Made by a program: the position numbers and the translations under genes. The notes below the pieces were generated by a model, which saw only the letters and a program-made list of their open reading frames with translations, had not been told where the DNA came from and did not search any database. 9,820 nucleotides of DNA from Chrysiogenia bacterium (lineage in GTDB: Bacteria > JAGRBM01), in contig JAGRBM010000544.1 of assembly GCA_020434085.1 (NCBI GenBank), forward strand, positions 1 to 9,820, given 5' to 3'. Positions 6,075 to 9,820 of the stretch are shown here, piece by piece (within the stretch, counting starts at the first letter, position 1; each line of letters begins with the position of its first letter).

Positions 6075-6992
6075 TCAGCCAAGTAGCTCTACCAATAGCG
6101 CTTTTTGCGCGTGGAGTCGATTTTCCGCCTCATCGAAGATGACCAGCCGCGGATCGCCCTCGAGCTCCGCTTCTATCTCTTCGCCCCAGTGCGCGGGCAG
6201 GCAGTGAAGAACTTTGGCCTCCGAATCAGCATGGGAGAGCAGCTCGCGCGTGATGGCGTAGCCCTTAAACGCCTTGCGCCTCCGCTCGGCTTCCTCTTCC
6301 TGCCCCATGCTGGTCCAGACGTCCGTATAGAGCACGTGGGCGCCGCTGGCGGCTTCCACCGGGTCGCGGACGACGTGCACCTTGCCGGGGCCGCCGATGC
6401 GCTCGGCCTCGTCGAGGGCGCGGCGGTCGGGCTCGAAACCCTCCGGGGTCGCGATCCACAGGTCGATGTCCAGTAGTGCTGTGGCCAGGATCCACGAGGT
6501 TGCGACGTTGTTGCCGTCGCCCACATAGGCCACGCGAAGCCCCTCGCAACGGCCAAAGGATTCCTGGATCGTGAGCAGGTCGGCGAGGATCTGGCAGGGA
6601 TGATTGTAGTCGGAGAGCCCGTTGATGACCGGCACCCTGGACCAGCGCGCCAGTTCGATCACGCGCTCGTGCCCGCTGGTGCGCAGCACCAGTCCGTGGC
6701 AGTAGCGCGAGAGGACCTGCGCGGTATCGCGAATGGTCTCACCGCGACCGAGCTGGATGTCCCGGTGGGAGAGAAAGATCGCGCGGCCGCCCTGGTCGGT
6801 GATTGCCACTTCAAACGAGACGCGCGTTCGCGTCGAGCTCTTCTCGAAAATCATGCCGAGGGTCTTGCCCGAAAGGCGCGGTTTCTCGCGGCCAGCCGCC
6901 CGGTCGGCCTTGAGCTCGGCCGCCAGCGAGAGCAGGCGCAGCACTTCCTCGCGCGTGAGATCGGTCAGGGCAATGAGATCGCGCTTGGCCAT
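6075..6992 (-). CDS. argF: ornithine carbamoyltransferase
   Basis: The product has 305 residues, normal for the family. It transfers the carbamoyl group of carbamoyl phosphate to ornithine, giving citrulline in arginine synthesis in the cytosol. Visible signatures are the carbamoyl-phosphate loop SSTRTR (52-57), HRDIQLGRGETIRDT (76-90), RTSGHE (104-109), HPCQ (131-134), YVGDGNN (156-162), the ornithine-binding DVWTSMGQ (224-231) and HCLPAHWGEE (263-272) with the active-site Cys264. The SMG triplet favours ornithine over acetyl- or succinylornithine, and over aspartate transcarbamoylase. The start is ATG at 6990-6992, which shares one base with the argD stop (TGATG). GGAGAG at 6999-7004 sits 6 bases upstream, making the start secure. 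The same frame is open further upstream to 7175, but that part is a shadow of argD. The next gene starts about 100 bases later. Confidence 0.97.
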   Translation of the reverse strand: MAKRDLIALTDLTREEVLRLLSLAAELKADRAAGREKPRLSGKTLGMIFEKSSTRTRVSFEVAITDQGGRAIFLSHRDIQLGRGETIRDTAQVLSRYCHGLVLRTSGHERVIELARWSRVPVINGLSDYNHPCQILADLLTIQESFGRCEGLRVAYVGDGNNVATSWILATALLDIDLWIATPEGFEPDRRALDEAERIGGPGKVHVVRDPVEAASGAHVLYTDVWTSMGQEEEAERRRKAFKGYAITRELLSHADSEAKVLHCLPAHWGEEIEAELEGDPRLVIFDEAENRLHAQKALLVELLG

Positions 6993-8233
6993 CACGCACT
7001 CTCCGCCGTGGCGGCCAGCGCCTTGTCGAGCGCGGCGAGCGCCTGCTTTATCTCGCTCGTCTTGATCAGAAGCGAGGGGGCAAAGCGAATCACCTTGGGA
7101 CCGGCTGTTCCGAGCAGCACTCCCTGCTCGCGCGCGGCCTGCAGCACCGGGGCCGCTTCGCCCGAGAGTTCGCAACCCACCAGCAAACCGGCGCCACGGA
7201 TCTCGCGAATCCGGCCCTTGTACTTGCCGGCCAGTTCTTCGAGTCCGTTGCGCAGGATGGTCCCCTGCTTGTTGCAGTTGGCCAGCGTGCTCTTCTTCGA
7301 GAGCAGCCCGAACGCGGCGATCGCCGCCGTGGTCGCCAGGAAGTTGCCACCGAAAGTGGTGCCGTGGCTGCCCGGCGTCATCAGCTCGGCCAGCTCGCCG
7401 CGGCTGAGTACCGCGCCGATGGGGAAGCCGTTGCCCAGCGCCTTGGCCAGCGTGAGCACGTCGGGCTCGACGCCCACGTGCTGGTAACCAAAGAGCGTAC
7501 CAAGCCGGCCCATGCCCACCTGCACTTCATCGAAGATCAGAAGCACGCGGTTATCGTCGCAGAGTCTTCGCAGTTCCTTGAAGAACTTCGCGCTCGCCAC
7601 GTTGACGCCGCCCTCGCCCTGGATGGGCTCAATGAGAACGGCGCATGTTTTCTTGGTAATCGCCTTCTTGAAGGCCGCAATGTCCCCAAAGGGCGCGCGC
7701 TTGAAGCCCTCGACCAGCGGGCCAAAGCCCTCCTGGTATTTTTCTTTGGGCGTTGCAGAGAGCGCGCCCAGCGTCCGGCCGTGGAAGCCGCCCTCGGCCA
7801 CGACGATCTTTGTGCAGTTCTTACCCTTGTTCGTCGTGCCCCAGCGCCGCGCCAGCTTGATAGCGCCCTCGACCGCCTCGGCGCCCGAGTTGCAGAAGAA
7901 CGCCTTGTCGGCGAATGAGTTCTTCGTCAGCAGCTCGGCCAGCTTCACCTGGGGCTCGATGAGGTAGAGGTTCGAGGTGTGAACGAGCGTGGCCGCCTGA
8001 TCGGCAATGGCCTTCGCCACGACCGGGTTGGCGTGTCCCAGGGAAGTCACGGCGATGCCGCTCAGGCAATCGAGGTAGCGATTGCCGTCGGCGTCGATCA
8101 GGTAGCTGCCCTCGCCCTTCTCAAAGGCGAGATCGCGCGGGCCGTAGTTGGGAAAAAGAACCTTCTGCGCCCGCCGCGAAATGGACCTGCTCTTTGAACC
8201 CGGCTTGAGTCCGGACTTGGCGCTCTTGCTCAT
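6992..8233 (-). CDS. argD: acetylornithine aminotransferase
   Basis: The product has 413 residues and is a class III PLP-dependent aminotransferase. It converts N-acetylglutamate semialdehyde and glutamate to N-acetylornithine and 2-oxoglutarate; family members may also serve lysine synthesis as the succinyldiaminopimelate aminotransferase. Seen are YLDCLSGIAVTSLGHANP (53-70), the phosphate-binding NSGAEA (115-120), FHGRT (150-154), EPIQGEGG (202-209), FDEVQVGMGR (234-243) with the cofactor-pairing Asp235, AKALGNGFPIGA (263-274) with the Schiff-base Lys264, and GTTFGGN (291-297). The N-terminus carries about 22 extra residues rich in Ser, Lys and Arg before the usual start of the family. No alternative start codon lies between, and the ATG overlaps the argB stop (ATGA, 8230-8233), so the extension appears real. 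A GGGGGT stretch about 9 bases upstream may bind the ribosome. Translation is probably coupled to argB and argF. Confidence 0.96.
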   Translation of the reverse strand: MSKSAKSGLKPGSKSRSISRRAQKVLFPNYGPRDLAFEKGEGSYLIDADGNRYLDCLSGIAVTSLGHANPVVAKAIADQAATLVHTSNLYLIEPQVKLAELLTKNSFADKAFFCNSGAEAVEGAIKLARRWGTTNKGKNCTKIVVAEGGFHGRTLGALSATPKEKYQEGFGPLVEGFKRAPFGDIAAFKKAITKKTCAVLIEPIQGEGGVNVASAKFFKELRRLCDDNRVLLIFDEVQVGMGRLGTLFGYQHVGVEPDVLTLAKALGNGFPIGAVLSRGELAELMTPGSHGTTFGGNFLATTAAIAAFGLLSKKSTLANCNKQGTILRNGLEELAGKYKGRIREIRGAGLLVGCELSGEAAPVLQAAREQGVLLGTAGPKVIRFAPSLLIKTSEIKQALAALDKALAATAESA

Positions 8234-9165
8234 GACGAGCTACCCCCATCAGCGACGTTGGTCGGGGCGACGCTCGCCGAGCGTCCCGCCAGAAACATCT
8301 CGGTCCCAATACCCATGTCGGTAAAGATCTCCAGCAGCGTGGCGTGGGGAATCCGGCCGTCGATGATGTGGCCCTTGCCCGCGCCTTCGCGCAGCGCCTT
8401 GATGCAGCACTGCACCTTGGGGATCATCCCGCCGCCGATGATGCCGTTGGCAATGGCGGCCTCCGCCTCGCGCGCGGTGAGCCGCGAGTAGATCTTGCCG
8501 TCCTTGTCTTTGACGCCCTCAACGTCGGTCATGAGGATGAGCTTCTCGGCCTCCAGTGAGGAAGCGAGCTGACCGGCCGCCACGTCGGCGTTGATGTTGT
8601 AGGTATTGCCCTGATCATCGGCGCCAACGGGCGCGACGATGGGAATGAACCCGCCGCGTGCAAGGGTGTGCAGGATCTCGGGATTGAGGTGTGCGACCTC
8701 ACCCACGAATCCCAGGTCACCCGCCGGGGTTCCGTCGGGCGCAGGGGCCAGCTCCATCTTCTTGGCCGTGATCAGACCTCCGTCCTTGCCGGAGATGCCC
8801 ACGGCCTTGCCGCCGTGCTTCTTGATGAGCGAGACGATGTTCTTGTTCACGCGGCCCACGAGCACTTCTTCGACCACCTGCATGGTCTCGGCATCGGTGA
8901 CCCGCATGCCCTGAACGAAGTTGCTCTGGACGCCAAGACGCTCGAGCTGGCGGCTGATGGCCGGGCCGCCGCCGTGGACGACGACGACGTGAATGCCGAT
9001 CAGGTGCAGAAGCAGGATGTCCTCGGCAAAGCTCGACTTGAGCTCTTCCTTGACCATGGCCGCCCCGCCGAACTTGATGACGAAGATCTTGCCCCGGAAG
9101 CGCAAAATATAAGGAAGCGCCTCGAGGAGCACCTTGGCTTTTTCGATGTAGCGTTCGACCACCAC
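8230..9165 (-). CDS. argB: N-acetylglutamate kinase, arginine-sensitive type
   Basis: The product has 311 residues. It phosphorylates N-acetylglutamate with ATP, the second step of arginine synthesis. Motifs of the amino-acid-kinase fold are VIKFGGAAM (29-37, Lys31), VVHGGGP (62-68), QGMRVTDAETM (85-95, substrate Arg88), YNINADVAAG (189-198), MTDVEGV (212-218) and GGGMIPKV (244-251, Lys250). About 25 residues precede the catalytic core and form a helix containing LLEALPYILRFRGK. The C-terminal part has IDGRIPHATLLEIFTDMGIGTEM-like features (268-290). In characterised enzymes these two traits mark the hexameric, arginine-inhibited kinases, unlike the dimeric E. coli enzyme, so feedback inhibition is inferred. 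The start is GTG at 9163-9165, with a second GTG directly after it; GAGG at 9175-9178 is 9 bases upstream. The last 15 residues are a Ser/Ala/Gly-rich tail. A terminator lies 17 bases ahead of the start. Confidence 0.97.
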   Translation of the reverse strand: MVVERYIEKAKVLLEALPYILRFRGKIFVIKFGGAAMVKEELKSSFAEDILLLHLIGIHVVVVHGGGPAISRQLERLGVQSNFVQGMRVTDAETMQVVEEVLVGRVNKNIVSLIKKHGGKAVGISGKDGGLITAKKMELAPAPDGTPAGDLGFVGEVAHLNPEILHTLARGGFIPIVAPVGADDQGNTYNINADVAAGQLASSLEAEKLILMTDVEGVKDKDGKIYSRLTAREAEAAIANGIIGGGMIPKVQCCIKALREGAGKGHIIDGRIPHATLLEIFTDMGIGTEMFLAGRSASVAPTNVADGGSSS

Positions 9166-9182
9166 GATCGCCTGCCTCGCAC

Positions 9183-9213
9183 AAAAAGAAATTCGGGGCC
9201 CTTCCGGGCCCCG
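9183..9213 (-). terminator. strong intrinsic terminator between hslU and argB
   Basis: On the minus strand CGGGGCCC (9213-9206), a GGAA loop and GGGCCCCG (9201-9194) form a perfect 8-bp GC stem. It is followed by AATTTCTTTTT (9193-9183), a good U-rich tail. It lies about 33 bases after the hslU stop and ends 17 bases before the argB GTG. This is the clearest terminator in the window and should end the hslU transcript, unless it serves as a leader attenuator for argBDF. Confidence 0.85.
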
Positions 9214-9222
9214 GAAAGGGCG

Positions 9223-9252
9223 ATTATTGGACCAAACTAGCTGAAATTACAA
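9223..9252 (-). promoter_or_regulatory. candidate promoter at the hslU end, upstream of argB
   Basis: On the minus strand, TTGTAA (9252-9247, the last Leu codon and stop of hslU) matches the -35 consensus at four of six bases. AATAAT (9228-9223) matches the -10 consensus at five of six, with an 18-base spacer. Transcription would start near 9216, just before the terminator hairpin, so the hairpin would form the 5' end of the argB mRNA. It is the only AT-rich stretch near argB, but its position against the terminator makes it uncertain. Confidence 0.3.
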
Positions 9253-9820
9253 GATGTACCGGGAGAGGTCCTCATCCTGGACGATGCCGGAGAGGGTGTC
9301 GCTGACGTAAGCGGCGTCGATGCGGATGGTTTCCCCCTTGCGCTCTGGGGCGCTGAAGGAGACCTCTTCGAGCAGTTTCTCGAGAATCGTGTGCAGGCGC
9401 CGGGCCCCGATATTGGCGGTTCCGGCGTTCACCTTGACCGCCACATCGGCGATTTTCGCAATTCCGTCACCGGTGAACTCGACCGTCACGTCCTCGGTAT
9501 CGAGCAGCGCGGCATACTGGCGGGTGAGCGCGTTCTCGGGCTCGGTGAGGATGCGCACGAAGTCCTCGTCGCTGAGCGAGTCGAGCTCCACGCGGATGGG
9601 GAAGCGCCCCTGCAGCTCGGGAATGAGGTCCGAGGGCTTGGAGACGTGAAAGGCGCCGGCCGCCACGAAAAGGATGTGGTCGGTGCGCACCATGCCGTAT
9701 TTCGTGTTGACGTTCGAGCCCTCGATGATGGGCAGGATGTCGCGCTGCACGCCCTGCCGCGACACGTCCGGACCGCGCGACGCGTCGCTCCGGCCCGCGA
9801 TCTTGTCGAACTCGTCGATG
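9247..9820 (-). CDS. hslU: HslU, ATPase subunit of the HslUV (ClpYQ) protease, C-terminal part
   Basis: The gene runs off the right edge of the window; 191 residues remain, from the Walker B motif to the stop TAA at 9247-9249. HslU is an AAA+ unfoldase that feeds proteins into the HslV peptidase in the cytosol. Seen are IDEFDKI (Walker B) at the very start, [36 protein letters not shown] with the sensor-1 region, [15 protein letters not shown] with the arginine-finger region, NIGARRLHT (sensor 2) and the C-terminal DEDLSRYIL. The extreme C-terminus of HslU is known to insert into HslV, and the conserved -SRYIL ending fits this. The frame remains open through an internal ATG near 9765, which is not the true start. 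hslV is expected upstream, outside the window. The order hslU-argB-argD-argF is, as I recall, found in deltaproteobacteria such as Geobacter. Confidence 0.97.
   Translation of the reverse strand, partial: IDEFDKIAGRSDASRGPDVSRQGVQRDILPIIEGSNVNTKYGMVRTDHILFVAAGAFHVSKPSDLIPELQGRFPIRVELDSLSDEDFVRILTEPENALTRQYAALLDTEDVTVEFTGDGIAKIADVAVKVNAGTANIGARRLHTILEKLLEEVSFSAPERKGETIRIDAAYVSDTLSGIVQDEDLSRYIL

Noticed and set aside
5056-6207. A 383-codon open frame on the plus strand across the J-domain gene and the end of argF
   Set aside because: It is opposite two well-supported genes and spans their boundary. Its product shows no domain.
6993-7175. A 61-codon N-terminal extension of argF
   Set aside because: It lies wholly inside argD, has low-complexity composition, and the ATG at 6990-6992 has a good ribosome binding site and the normal family start.

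Overview
The window reads as a GC-rich bacterial chromosome fragment, most like a deltaproteobacterium in the broad sense (Myxococcota, Desulfuromonadota or an uncultured relative). This is an inference from the hslU-argB-argD-argF order, the abundance of HEAT, HD-GYP and J-domain/TPR proteins, and the DUF1844 protein. No rRNA, tRNA, CRISPR array, transposase or phage gene was recognised. Coding density is high and the longest gap between genes is about 200 bases.

Plus strand, 1-4016. The window opens inside an alpha/beta-hydrolase gene (C-terminal part only). A 105-base gap with a candidate promoter follows. Then come three co-directional genes that look like one operon: a DUF1844 protein, a 562-residue HEAT-repeat protein and a 445-residue HD-GYP protein. 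HD-GYP proteins are typically cyclic-di-GMP phosphodiesterases. The HEAT and HD-GYP genes overlap by ATGA, and their products appear to share a related N-terminal module of about 100 residues (YPxGHP motif, then an LxFLxxxVT-like segment). This pairing of a scaffold with a signalling enzyme is the most interesting system in the window.

Convergent junction, 4017-4213. It holds a small hairpin after the HD-GYP gene, an 83-base palindromic repeat of the widespread GTCATCCTGAG...CTCAGGATGAC type, and a perfect 10-bp hairpin that acts as terminator for the minus-strand genes.

Minus strand, 9820-4214, read right to left. First is hslU (C-terminal part), the ATPase of the HslUV protease, ending in a strong intrinsic terminator. 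Next is argB-argD-argF, whose frames overlap (ATGA and TGATG) and which encode three steps of arginine synthesis: N-acetylglutamate kinase, acetylornithine aminotransferase and ornithine carbamoyltransferase. Last are a J-domain/TPR protein and a short, almost pure HEAT-repeat protein 8 bases downstream of it. ArgB carries the N-terminal helix and C-terminal signature of the arginine-inhibited hexameric type. The other arginine genes (argC, argJ, argG, argH) are not in the window.
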